Shown: piece by piece, positions 1 through 9,809 of the stretch | Layout: the number at the start of each line of letters is the position of its first letter | Position numbering within the stretch: position 1 is the stretch's first letter | Assembly (NCBI RefSeq): GCF_000001735.4 | Contig: NC_003071.7 | Coordinates: 2,553,001-2,617,000 of the forward strand | Reading direction: 5' to 3' | Source of the DNA: Arabidopsis thaliana | Lineage: Eukaryota; Streptophyta; Magnoliopsida; Brassicales; Brassicaceae | Length of the DNA stretch: 64,000 nt | Notes under the pieces: model-generated | Seen by the model: only the letters and a program-made list of their open reading frames with translations | Database searches by the model: none | Told to the model about the DNA's origin: nothing | Translations under genes and position numbers: made by a program

Positions 1-240
1 GGAAGAAGAAAAGGTATGTGTTTTTACAAGGGATTTTAAAAGCTTATAAATCGTGTTTTTAAGATTTTTAGCCGTTTTAAAAAGATAGGCAGTGTTAGAT
101 ATGTATTTACAAGGGATTTTAAAGACTTTTTAATGGGGTTTTAAAAGATTGAAATTCGTTTTTAAAGGGTAGGCAGTGTTCGATAAGATTTTACAACGGA
201 TTTTAAAAGTTTTTTAAAAGTGATTTACATGACTAATAAC
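1..240. repeat. Motif array, left copy
   Basis: Three copies of the TTTACAAGGGATTTTAAA motif (about 19, 101 and 187), separated by related AT-rich words such as GTTTTTAAAGGGTAGGCAGTG. The same motif recurs on the far side of the neighbouring gene and around the transposase gene. Function unknown; it could be a binding site for an element-encoded protein. Confidence 0.6.
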
Positions 241-283
241 TGTGTCCTGGCTTGTATTTGGGAACTTGTAATTATTTATACAG

Positions 284-1733
284 GTTGAATACAGAGATCA
301 TCATTCTACTTGCAATGTTGAAGAAACAGAAAAACAAGAGAATCCCAAACAAGGCGATGAAGAAATGGAAAGAGAAGAAGGAAAAGAAGAAAAAGTAGAA
401 GAACATGATGAATATAATGATGCTGCAGATCAAGAAGCGTATATAAATTTGTCAGATGATGAAGATAATGATACTGCACCCAGAGAGAAAGAATCACAAA
501 AAAAAAAAAAGAAGAAACAAATGTCTGCTTTCCTTAACTTTTTAAAAAGACATGATAAAATTGTCAAAAATAAAAATTTTGTTTTGATGTTTTGGTTTAC
601 AGGTTTTAAAACAAGAAAACGTAGAAGAACATGATGAACATGATGAGACTGAAGATCAAGAAGCATATGTAATTTTGTCAGATGATGAAGATAATGGGAC
701 TGCACCCACAGAGAAAGAATCACAACAAAAAAAGGAAGAAACAACAGAGGTCTGCATTCCTTAATTGTTTACAAAGACATGATAAAATTGTCAAAAAATA
801 AAAATTTGTTTTGATGTTTTGGTTTACAGGTTCCAAAAGAAGAAAACGTAGAAGAACATGATGAACATGATGAGACTGAAGATCAAGAAGCATATGTAAT
901 TTTGTCAGATGATGAAGATAATGGGACTGCACCCACAGAGAAAGAATCACAACCTCAAAAAGAAGAAACAATAGAGGTCTGCATTCCTTAATTGTTTAAA
1001 AAGACATGATAAAATTGTCAAAAAATAAAAATTTGTTTTGATGTTTTTGTTTACAGGTTCCAAGAGAGACCAAGAAAGATGATAAAGATGTTAATCAAAC
1101 ACCACTCTCTACGCAAGAAGAAGAAATCACCCAGGGACAAAGCAGTCGTAAGTTCTTTTTACATTCACAGATGATTTGCCTTGATAAACAACTTCTAAAT
1201 ATATTTTTTTTTGTTTTTGTATCAGTTCAAACTCCTTTGACGCTGGTCATGTTGAGTCAGGAAGTAATGGAAGAAATTGACCTAAAAGTTAAAAAATGGG
1301 CGAAAAAAAATTAATAAGAGATCTACTATCGTCACTTGAAGAAGTAGGTTAAATTACATCATTGTTTTGCTGCAAAAGATTTTAATTCTAATCATTTGGA
1401 ATTTTTACATTTCAGATTCTTTGGCCCGACAGTAAATGGCAAAAAGTCGAAATTTGGGATATGTGGGACGAGAAGAAATACAAATTAGTATTAAAGAAAG
1501 CAACGTTACTCATTCATCCTGACAAACTGCCTCGAGCTCATCCAGAAGTGAAATACCTAGCTGAACAAATCTGCAAGATAATAATGGTTAGTGTTAAACT
1601 CTTCTTTTGTATAACGATATATCTTTAAAAACTTGAATATTATTGTTATGCAAAAAATAACTTATAGGTTGAATTTTATTTGCAGGTAGAGAAGGACAGA
1701 GCTACTAAGGCAAAAATGGATTTAGTTCTTTAG
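284..1733 (+). CDS. J-domain (auxilin-like C-terminus) gene inside the MULE, partial, probably decayed
   Basis: The 5' part is outside the window. Candidate exons after AG acceptors begin near 284, 603, 830, 1057, about 1226, 1415 and 1686. The early exons encode a very acidic Glu/Asp-rich stretch (SDDEDN and EEHDEHDE motifs). The exon at about 1415-1587 carries WPDSKWQKVEIW followed by KKATLLIHPDKL. The HPD triad and its surroundings match the C-terminal J-domain of auxilin-like proteins, which recruit Hsc70 to uncoat clathrin vesicles; the last exon ends VEKDRATKAKMDLVL-stop at 1733. An A8 run near 1303-1311 throws the reading frame, and the first acidic exon lacks a good donor, so a working product is doubtful. 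Motif arrays on both sides place the gene inside the MULE, so it is either a captured host fragment or an accessory gene of that element. The J-domain call is fairly firm; any role is unknown. Confidence 0.5.
603..1056 (+). repeat. Two 227-bp tandem exon-intron units
   Basis: Acceptor-exon starts at 603, 830 and 1057 are exactly 227 bp apart. Units 603-829 and 830-1056 each hold the same acidic exon (EEHDEHDETEDQEAYV) plus the following intron; a diverged relative of the exon lies at 284-535. This is a tandem exon duplication within the J-domain gene. Confidence 0.8.
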
Positions 1734-1734
1734 A

Positions 1735-2553
1735 CTGACTTATTTCAAACATATTTATTTTACTTTTGTTATTTGGAATCTATGATTGTACTTGTATTTT
1801 AATTATGACTGTCAAATCTAATCAAAATGCTTTACTATTGTCAACTGTTTATGGTTTTATAAGAATTGTCATGATTTACAAGTGATTTTAAAGGCATAAA
1901 CAGCTTACATGGTTTGCTATCGGTTTTTAAGGATAATAAAGTGGTAAAGCATGATTTACAAGGGATTTTAAAAGGTTTTAAAAGGGGTTTACTTGATTAA
2001 CAATCGTTTAAGAAGAATAAGTTAATGTCAGAAAATGATTTATAAGGGATTTTAAAAGCTTGTAAAAGTGTTTAACTTGATTCACAATTGTTAAAAGTAT
2101 ATGTAAGTGGCATAACAAAATATTTACAAGGTATTTTAAAAGGATTTTCAAAGACGTTTTAAACAGGTTTTTACAAAATATGTTAAAAAGGTAAATTATT
2201 GGAATTACTATTAAAATTACTTGTAAAGTTTGATAGTAATTTTAGTAAACGACTTACAAGACATTTTAAAAGATTCAAGTTAAAAGCTTGTAAAAGTGTT
2301 TAACTTGATTTACAATCGTTTAAAGTATATGTAAGTGGCATAATGAAAGATTTACAAGGTATTTTACAAGAATTTAAACAGACGTTTTAAACAGGATTTT
2401 ACAAGAGATTTTAAAAGGTAAAATATTGGAATAACCTTCAAAATTACTTGTAAAAGTTTGATAGTAATTTTAACAAACGAGAGTAATGACACGACACAAT
2501 GAAGAAAATATTAAAAAACCCAACAATATTATTCTTTGGAGATAAACATATAT
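1735..2553. repeat. Motif-rich spacer between the two MULE genes
   Basis: The intergenic stretch between the converging 3' ends holds at least seven copies of the TTTACAAG(G)GATTTTAAAAG motif and a direct repeat with 228-bp spacing (AAAAGCTTGTAAAAGTG at 2054 and 2282). No coding capacity is seen apart from the tail of the transposase. Confidence 0.6.
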
Positions 2554-5295
2554 CTAAATTGCAGCAACACAAGTTGATTTGTTGTGACCCGACCGACCAC
2601 ACCTACTGCATTTGTGTAATTTTGGTTTTGGCTGAGACCGTCCATGCTCCCAAACAGAAGGTATCCTCTTTTTCTCCCGTCTGCCACTAGGTACACGAGT
2701 AGAAGGTGGGAGACAAATAACTTCACTAATAGTTTCTAGAATCTCCCAATATTCCATATCACCATTTGGGTGAATGCTCTCTGAATATGCTTGACGCCAC
2801 CTGTAAATTACAGCTATGTAAACTGAGATTAAAACCACATAAACATAGATAAAACCATAAAAAGAGATATTAAAACATTTAAAAACGCCTGTAAAGTTGT
2901 GAAGAATAGAGATAAAACCTGTAAGTAGAATGAAACTCATCAACAAACATGTTTTCGTTCAGATTGATATGTTTAGCAGAAGCAATTCCATGTGCGCAAG
3001 GAAATTTATCAATATCAAACATACAGCATGTGCAAGTCCTTTTGTCCAGATTAACCAAATGCGTTTTGGTATCTCCTTTTACCTCAAACTCTTCTTGATT
3101 AACTTGACAAACCTCAAGCCATCGTGTTGAAGTATCATATGACGCTTTCATTTTCTTCCCTACATTTATAGTAACAGCAGACGGATGTTGACTACTCTCT
3201 TCACGTCGCTCATTAAACCATCTTGTCATAATAGATCTGATTGACTCAAATAGGCAAACAATCGGATACTCGCGGTTCTGTTTCAACAAGGCATTAACAG
3301 ATTCAGCTAGATTAGATGTCATGATGTTGTACCGATTTGAAGGAGAATAAGTTCGAGACCATTTCCTAACATCTACCTCCCAAAGATATTGTGCTAACTT
3401 TTTATCACTATTAGTGATTTCCCAGAACAAAGAATCAAATTCTGTCTTCGTGTAAACTCTAGAAGCCGCATAGTAAACTGGAATAAGTGAAGAACCTCTG
3501 AAATGGGTTTCCAAGTTTTTTTGCAAATGAAAAGTGCAAAGTCCATGATGAGCAAGTGGATAATTCCCTGAAAGTCCGCTTGCAATAAAAGCAGCTCGGT
3601 CAGACACAAAAACTAAATCATTCTCATCAGGGATTATATTCAGCAAACACTTCAAAAACCAGTCCCATGACGCGTCATTTTCAGAGTCAACTATTGCAAA
3701 AGCAATAGGATACAAATTAAAATTCCCATCCTGAGCTGAGGCACCAAGCAAAGTCCCTTTAAACTTTGATGTCAGATGGGCACCATCAATAGATATGACT
3801 TTTCTCATCAACTTATAACCTCTAATTGATGCACCAAAAGCCAGAAACCCATACTTAAACTTATTAGCAGAATCTTTTTTGAAAAAAGTGATAGAACCTG
3901 GATTCGTCACTTGTACCCTGTGGAACCACCTCGGTAAAACCTCAAAACTATCATCAGGTAAACCCCTCGCAAGTTCTGCTGCATGTTCTTGAACTCTCCA
4001 AGCCTTCGAATAATTGATTCCAACTCCATGATCTTTTCTAAATATTTCTATCAGCTGTTTAGGTCTGAGAGGAAGCTTTCCTCCTTCAAAATGGTTACTT
4101 ATCAATCTTCCTAATGTCCTTGCAGATGCTTGACGATGACTAACATTCCTTAATGAAGAGTCACAACTGTGATGACTAACATACTTCCGAATAACATAAC
4201 TCTCAGATCCACCAGCCCTAGTTGCACGTAGTCTCCAACTACAGTTTTCATCAATACAATGAAGAACATACCTCGTGAGATCTGATTTCACTGTATGAAA
4301 CTTAAAGTTGTGCTTCACTGCAAACATCCGCAACGTGAATACCATTTCATCTTTGTCTTTGAAAATTTTTCCAATAAACAAAGAATCAGCATCACTTAGA
4401 CCAGTTGAAAACGCGGAACTAGAATACCGTTGATCAAGAATACTAGATGTTTCAGATACACACGCCTCAATAATCCTAGAGGTTAACCTCGGCTGCCAAA
4501 ATAAAAAGCTTACCTCAAACATCAATCTATCTTAAATAATGATTTTACAAGGATTTTTAAAAGGGGTTTAAAAACGTTAATAATGATTTTACAAGATTTT
4601 TTAAAAGGATTATTACCTGAGTAGTAGATGCAGAATGAGAAGCAAAAGGATTTGAAGTCGTCTCAGCCTGTAGTAAACTCAATCACTGACTTAATAATGA
4701 TTTTACAAGGATTTTTAAAAGGGGTTTAAAAACGTTAATAATGATTTTACAAGGATTTTTAAAAGGGGTTTAAAAACGTTAATAATGATTTTACAAGGAT
4801 TTTTAAAACGATTAGTACCTGAGCATTAGGGACAGAATGAGAAACAAAAGGATTTGAAGTAGTCTCAGCCTGTAATAAGCACAATCACTGACTTAATAAT
4901 GATTTTAAAAGGATTTTTAAAATTATAACACAAGAAGGTTATTGAAAAACCTGCTCAACTATCACAGAAATTTGCTCTACAGTCAAACATAATTGAAGCA
5001 ATCCTCCACTCTGTGAGAATTTGTGCATAAAAGTTGCAAGCTGTCTATCGTTCCTAATATAAAGAGGATGAGATTGTATGGTTGTAGACGTGGAGACTAA
5101 CTTGTAACTAAGCTTCAAAGAATTGGTTGAACTATCTATTTGAAAATCCTCTACAAGAATATCAACCAACGCGTGATAGGTAATGTGCTCATCAATGAGC
5201 ACTAAAGAAGCTCCCAATTCAATGTCTAATTCAAATTCCCAAGTCATATTGTTTGTCAACTTCCACAAGCCACAAACAGAATACAATTCTAGCAT
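2554..5295 (-). CDS. MULE transposase, five exons, apparently intact (755 aa)
   Basis: GT-AG junctions join five exons on the minus strand: 5295-4951, 4869-4819, 4667-4617, 4492-2919 and 2800-2554. Their lengths (345, 51, 51, 1574, 247 nt) sum to 2268 nt, a continuous 755-codon frame with no internal stop. Exon 1 (about residues 1-115) is the N-terminal region common in plant MULE proteins. Exon 4 holds the MuDR-type DNA-binding region, then the MULE catalytic domain with DDE-like acidic residues in ISIDGAH, FVSDRAA and NLAESVNALL, and a SWIM zinc finger (CTCCMFDIDKFPCAHG). Exon 5 ends with a CCHC knuckle (CSRCGRSGHNKSTC). The enzyme would cut and rejoin element ends. Exons 2 and 3 are near-identical 17-codon duplicates, and the introns between them carry the element's own short motif. 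An open frame suggests recent activity, though silencing cannot be judged from sequence. Confidence 0.85.
4617..4872 (-). repeat. Duplicated 51-nt microexon with flanking intron (202-bp period)
   Basis: Exon copies 4617-4667 and 4819-4869 each encode a 17-residue segment starting AETTSNPF, both in phase 0 and both followed by a GT donor. The 202-bp unit includes intron sequence with GATTTTACAAGGATTTTTAAAAGG motif copies, so the exon and motif-bearing intron were duplicated together. Confidence 0.8.
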
Positions 5296-5370
5296 TATAA
5301 CCTGATAAGATAAATAACAACAAAATCAACACCCACAAAAACATTTTCACTACAGAGAGAAGCAAGGTTT

Positions 5371-5740
5371 ACAAATCGTTTTATAGAGTAAGTAAGTAGC
5401 ATAGAATAATTTACAAGGGATTTTAAAAGCTTTGAAAAGTGGTTAACATGGTTTACAAATCGTTTTAAAGAGTAAGTAAGTAGCATAGAATAATTTACAA
5501 GGGATTTTAAAAGCTTTGAAAAGTGGTTAACATGGTTTACAAATCGTTTTAAAGCGTAAGTAAGTAGCATAGAATAATTTACAAGGGATTTTAAAAGCTT
5601 TGAAAAGTGGTTAACATGGTTTACAAATCGTTTTAAAGCGTAAGTAAGTAGCATAGAATAATTTACAAAGGATTTTAAAAGCTTTGAAAAGTGGTTAACA
5701 TGGTTTACAAATCGTTTTAAAGCGTAAGTGGCATAGATCT
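5371..5740. repeat. 84-bp tandem repeats upstream of the MULE transposase
   Basis: Word ATAGAATAAT recurs at 5401, 5485, 5569 and 5653, exactly 84 bp apart; a fifth, 4-bp-shorter interval ends the array. Each unit holds one TTTACAAGGGATTTTAAAAG motif. Because 84 is a multiple of 3, antisense reading gives a meaningless repetitive open frame, which I do not annotate. Its position just upstream of the transposase start suggests promoter or 5'-leader DNA. Confidence 0.85.
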
Positions 5741-6360
5741 ATCACGAAAGCATATGCAAAAGAGGTAAACACTAAATCAGAACCAAAATCTATTACGAAA
5801 TAGTATAAGGAATTCACATAAGCAAATCTATCACGAAACAGTATAACAAATTCAAAAGGATTTTAGAACAGTATAACGAATGTACAAGGATTTTAGAAAC
5901 AAATTCAATCATCAAATCTCAAACAAAATTCAAATTCGAAGCTGAAGCAAATGTCAAACTGTCGATTGAATCAGGATTCAAATAACGAATTCACATAATC
6001 AACAACAAAAATCGAATAAACCAATTCGAAAATGAAGATTTAAGCTAACATTATAAAATCAAACCTGGGAAACGCAAGAGATTCGACGGCGACACACAGC
6101 TCTACTTACGACAGCGAAGATGGGTTTTCACGGCGAGTGAACTCACTATTTCCGACGGCATGGGATTCAACGGCATTCACAATTTCCGATGGAGGAAGAA
6201 GAGAGAGTGTGAAGAAATGAATTAGGTATGTGGGTAGCTCATTAAGGGTAATTTGGAGCGAAAAGTATTAGAAAGGGTAGAAATGAAAATAGGAAAAAAA
6301 AAGGGTAAAGTTGCAAAAGGGCATTGAGAAAAGGGCATTAGAGTGAATTATTCTATTTTT
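5741..6360. other. Presumed 5' leader and terminal region of the MULE
   Basis: No open frame of note. The stretch moves from AT-rich sequence with isolated ATCTATCACGAAA words to a GC-richer section (about 6060-6200) and an A-rich end with AAAAGGGCATT repeats (about 6317 and 6332). I infer that the MULE ends near here; no target-site duplication can be shown because the left end is missing. Confidence 0.35.
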
Positions 6361-7567
6361 ATTATCAGATATTACTTAAAATATATTAAACTTTATCAAA
6401 AATATTATTTTGTTTATTAAGTATAAATATACATCTATATTTATAAATCTATTATTAGTATAATATTTTATTTTCTCATTCAGTTAAATGTATCCAATCA
6501 ACATATTTTAAAAATATTTTCATTCTGTGAATTTTTATTTGCAAGTTTTCATTCTACGAATATGTTGAGATTTCTTGTGTCCAATAATCTCAGTTTTAAG
6601 ACCCATGAGAAGATGGTATTGGTTTGGAGTTAGATCAAGAATTTGAAAGCAAGTAGACAATGCAAGATTTAGTTGATAGAACTACACATCTTAGTTGTTA
6701 TTGGTATGGTGTTAAAAAAAAATTGTTTGAATATGTGATAAAAAAAGTTAAGAATCATTAAAAGAGTGTAAATGATACTTATGAATTGCAAAGTTTAAGA
6801 ATTCTTCAATTCATTTTTCGGTTCGAGTTAGAGAGCTGGTTTCGGAACAATGGTGGTCATTAAGATTGAAGTCCAAATTAGTGTATTTGTGTCTCTATTT
6901 TTTTTTTTTAATCGTTTTGTATAATTTAGTAAAACTGATAATCATAATAGTACAACTATGACCAATTTAACAAATTTTTATACATAATTAAAAAAAATAA
7001 CAATTTATAAATTTAATCATAATTAGATTTACACTTAATAAGTTCAACAATTTTTTTAAATCATAAGTAGATTTACACTTAATAAGTTTAACCAGTTAAA
7101 CAAATCTTCTTAAATAACATTAGTTTACAAAACAATTTAGATAATCTTCACTAAATTCATTTTGTACAACAAAGATCTTATACTTTTATGATAATTTTTT
7201 TTATTGTTTATCCAGATTACATTGCAAAACACACAAAATAATGTTTAAACACATATTTTTGAATGAGAACATGGAGAATGTACCTCAAACAACTAAAATC
7301 ATGAGTACAACTAAATTGTTTAGTTTAAATCCAAGTATAATTTATTATACACGAAAATCTCAAAATGTACAACTGTGTATACGAGAGTATAATTTGGAAA
7401 CTAGGAACAACTGTGTTCAGTTTGTGCTGTCACCTGTCACTTGTACTTGTTTTGCAGCTCCACATTGATGCGGACATCCATATCAAACCAAACCGGGAGC
7501 ATACCAAACCAGCCGGTACATCTATCAAACATATTAAAAAAGAGCATTTTGGAGGATTCTTGCCCAA
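6361..7567. other. AT-rich intergenic DNA
   Basis: No supported gene. A and T homopolymer runs and short direct repeats (AGATTTACACTTAATAAGTT at about 7025 and 7070) are the only visible structure. Confidence 0.5.
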
Positions 7568-8248
7568 TTGGATCGGAGTCTCAATCAAGCACAAGGCGTA
7601 GGGTTAATTATTCACCTACAAATTAACCCTATAAAGACTAATGATAATTCAAGAAGGGTCAAAGACCAGCGAGTCGAGTCACCATATTGTGGGGATATGA
7701 CCGTTGCACTATTTTTCCCTTACCTAGGATGTGTCCCAATGAGTTTACCTAAAAAGGTTTTTAACGAGGCAACATCAAGTCATCAAGGAATCATTTACCA
7801 AGAAAATGATTCGAAGATATCACGAGTACATATATCTGATGTACTTGCTAACAGACTGGCTGAACTACCCGCTGAACTACCTTCTCAAGTACCGCACAAA
7901 ATGAAGCCAAACAAGGAAATCTTCCTTATTCTACACTTGGACGCACCTCAAAGCTACATATGGAAAGCAGTAGAACATCTACACCACATAAGACATGTAC
8001 CACACGAACTTTGGTACATCTTCCCACACAAGAACCCGCAGAGTTACTACTTGCCATATATGGAGCCGAACAAGATCGATTTCCAACAACTCTTTCCTCT
8101 TTTGTTTATGCGCTTATGTGAGAATCTTGAGACATTCCAGAACCTTCCAATACGTCACAACTTCCTCCCCAAGTTGACAAGATACAAGGCACACCTCATT
8201 TCCCTTATTTGGACATATTCTACAATTAATGTCCAATATTTTCTTTAA
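7568..8248 (+). CDS. Unrecognised 226-codon open frame next to LTR-like sequence
   Basis: An uninterrupted frame without a recognised domain. The C-terminal part is rich in His, Leu and Pro (HHIRHVPHELWYIFPHKNP). No signal peptide or membrane segment stands out. The plus-strand sequence just downstream looks like an LTR promoter region (TATATAA at about 8295), so this may be non-coding retroelement sequence that is open by chance or a remnant of a retroelement extra ORF. I would not treat it as a host gene. Confidence 0.2.
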   Translation: MDRSLNQAQGVGLIIHLQINPIKTNDNSRRVKDQRVESPYCGDMTVALFFPYLGCVPMSLPKKVFNEATSSHQGIIYQENDSKISRVHISDVLANRLAELPAELPSQVPHKMKPNKEIFLILHLDAPQSYIWKAVEHLHHIRHVPHELWYIFPHKNPQSYYLPYMEPNKIDFQQLFPLLFMRLCENLETFQNLPIRHNFLPKLTRYKAHLISLIWTYSTINVQYFL

Positions 8249-8709
8249 TGTTTTGGTTCTTTTTTTGAAGTCTTAGAACGTTGTACTCAGCTCTATATAA
8301 GCTGATTTCTCATTCATTGTAAAGCACCATTGATCATTTTAAAAGTAAAAGAAACGTTTTTTACTTGTCAAAGTTTGAGCCATTGTCATTTATTCTGTAG
8401 TTCTTTGTGAGTGAGTCACTAAGTACTTCAGGAATTTGCGGATTAAGTTTGTTGAGTGATACAACATCCTTCATTCGTTCATTGATCGAGTGAGTCGATT
8501 AATCCACTGATTGAACGAGTCAATCACCCTTCTATCCGTCATTTCTCCTTGAATTGATCCCACACGAGAGAAGCGATCGCCAACGTGTCAGATCACCACC
8601 TTCATCACTCCTCCCCTCCCCCCCATTCCGCGTGGCAAGCTTGGAACTCTTGATCATCAAGTGATCTAAAGTCGGGTTAACTCCAATTCTTGCATCACAC
8701 ATGTATTTT
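8249..8709 (+). other. LTR-like fragment with TATA box, family unknown
   Basis: The CTATATAAGC box at about 8293, a TTCATTGTAA-type region after it and repeated GAGTGAGTCGATTAA / GAACGAGTCAATCA words around 8480-8530 resemble the U3-R part of a plant Ty3 LTR. No boundaries or duplication were found, so this is only a probable old retroelement piece. Confidence 0.3.
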
Positions 8710-9809
8710 ATGACTGTAATGCCCCCAGAACTCGGCAAGTCCGATACGGCGTAGAGATGCCACAATGGAAATGAGATCCCATTGAGTAGCCAAGGTTCAA
8801 GAACACCTCCCGACCCTTAGCCCACTCGAGATTATCCATTTCCCCACTTGGGATCCATTTAGGCTTGCCAACCCTCACTTCACCCAAATGTTGTGTCGAC
8901 TCGGACTAAGTCTTATCAGATTAAAACCTGTAAAGTGTAAAATAAATACCGATTTAATTATTTAAGAGTGATGAAAATACAAGGGAAAATTACAAGATAA
9001 ACATCGTTTTTATGGCCAAGGCATGAGGCCCAAAAGTACACGATACTAAAATACATACTTTGAGTTTTACAAAAGGACACTGAAAAACTACTTCGGGTTT
9101 CCTAGCGTTCACCACTCCCTCTAAACCACTCTAAGGTTACCTGCAAAACAAGTATAATCATGAATAATCTAGCATTACTCAATGAGTTCGGATTCCCCAA
9201 GGAAACGTTAGTCTAACCCCACCCATAATCCTCACATGCATAACATAAACAATCAGAATAAACGCAGAGAAGGTAGTAAACAACAAATAAAACAATCAAG
9301 AAATAAAACTTTTTCTTAAAGTTTTATTAGGGTCCGATACACTGCCTTCCTCGACACACCGTGAACACCCGAGTTATAACCACAAAGGCATATAACTAGA
9401 ACATCACCTTGGTTACACCGTCGTGTAAACGACACCGGCCAGGGTAGCTAGCCCAGTCTCTCCTGGTCCTTCGATCCCCATGAGGCCTGTTGCATCTCGT
9501 CAAGCAATCATCACAAAAGAACGGAATCTCACGCAAGGCCAGCTACATCCCACTTGACCGTAGCATGCTTATGGATCGACTTGGATAACTTTCACAAGCT
9601 CCACACGCTACGATCCTCAATCAACACTATGAAAGATATGGTTCGTTCTCAACACATTTTATCATAGTGTTCTCAAACTTGGCAATCGAATACTAGAGAG
9701 TGGTGTCTAAGACAACGCAACCATCCCTCTTAAGCGAATGGTGCTTCTTGTAGTACAACCACTCCTTTAGGGCAAACGGAGCTTTGATCGCAACCACTCC
9801 TAGCTAATC

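Larger units (their letters stand above)
1..6350. mobile_element. Mutator-like (MULE) element region with recurring short motif
   Basis: A minus-strand MULE transposase (2554-5295) and a plus-strand J-domain-like gene (about 284-1733) lie between and among many direct copies of a motif close to TTTACAAGGGATTTTAAAAG. Copies occur at about 19, 101, 187, 1871, 1951, 2037, 2126, 2249, 2351, 2394, 4543, 4585, 4698, 4741, 4786, 5409, 5493, 5577 and 5661, all in the same orientation. The shared motif is why I group both genes in one element. No terminal inverted repeat is visible; the left end lies outside the window and the right end is placed only roughly near 6300-6360, where the motif and GC-richer sequence give way to AT-rich DNA. 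Lack of TIRs plus arrays of an element-specific motif recalls the VANDAL MULEs of Arabidopsis; that assignment is inference. Confidence 0.6.

Noticed and set aside
5295..5654. 119-codon minus-strand frame with a repeated 28-residue unit
   Set aside because: A product of the 84-bp tandem repeat upstream of the MULE transposase, not a gene.
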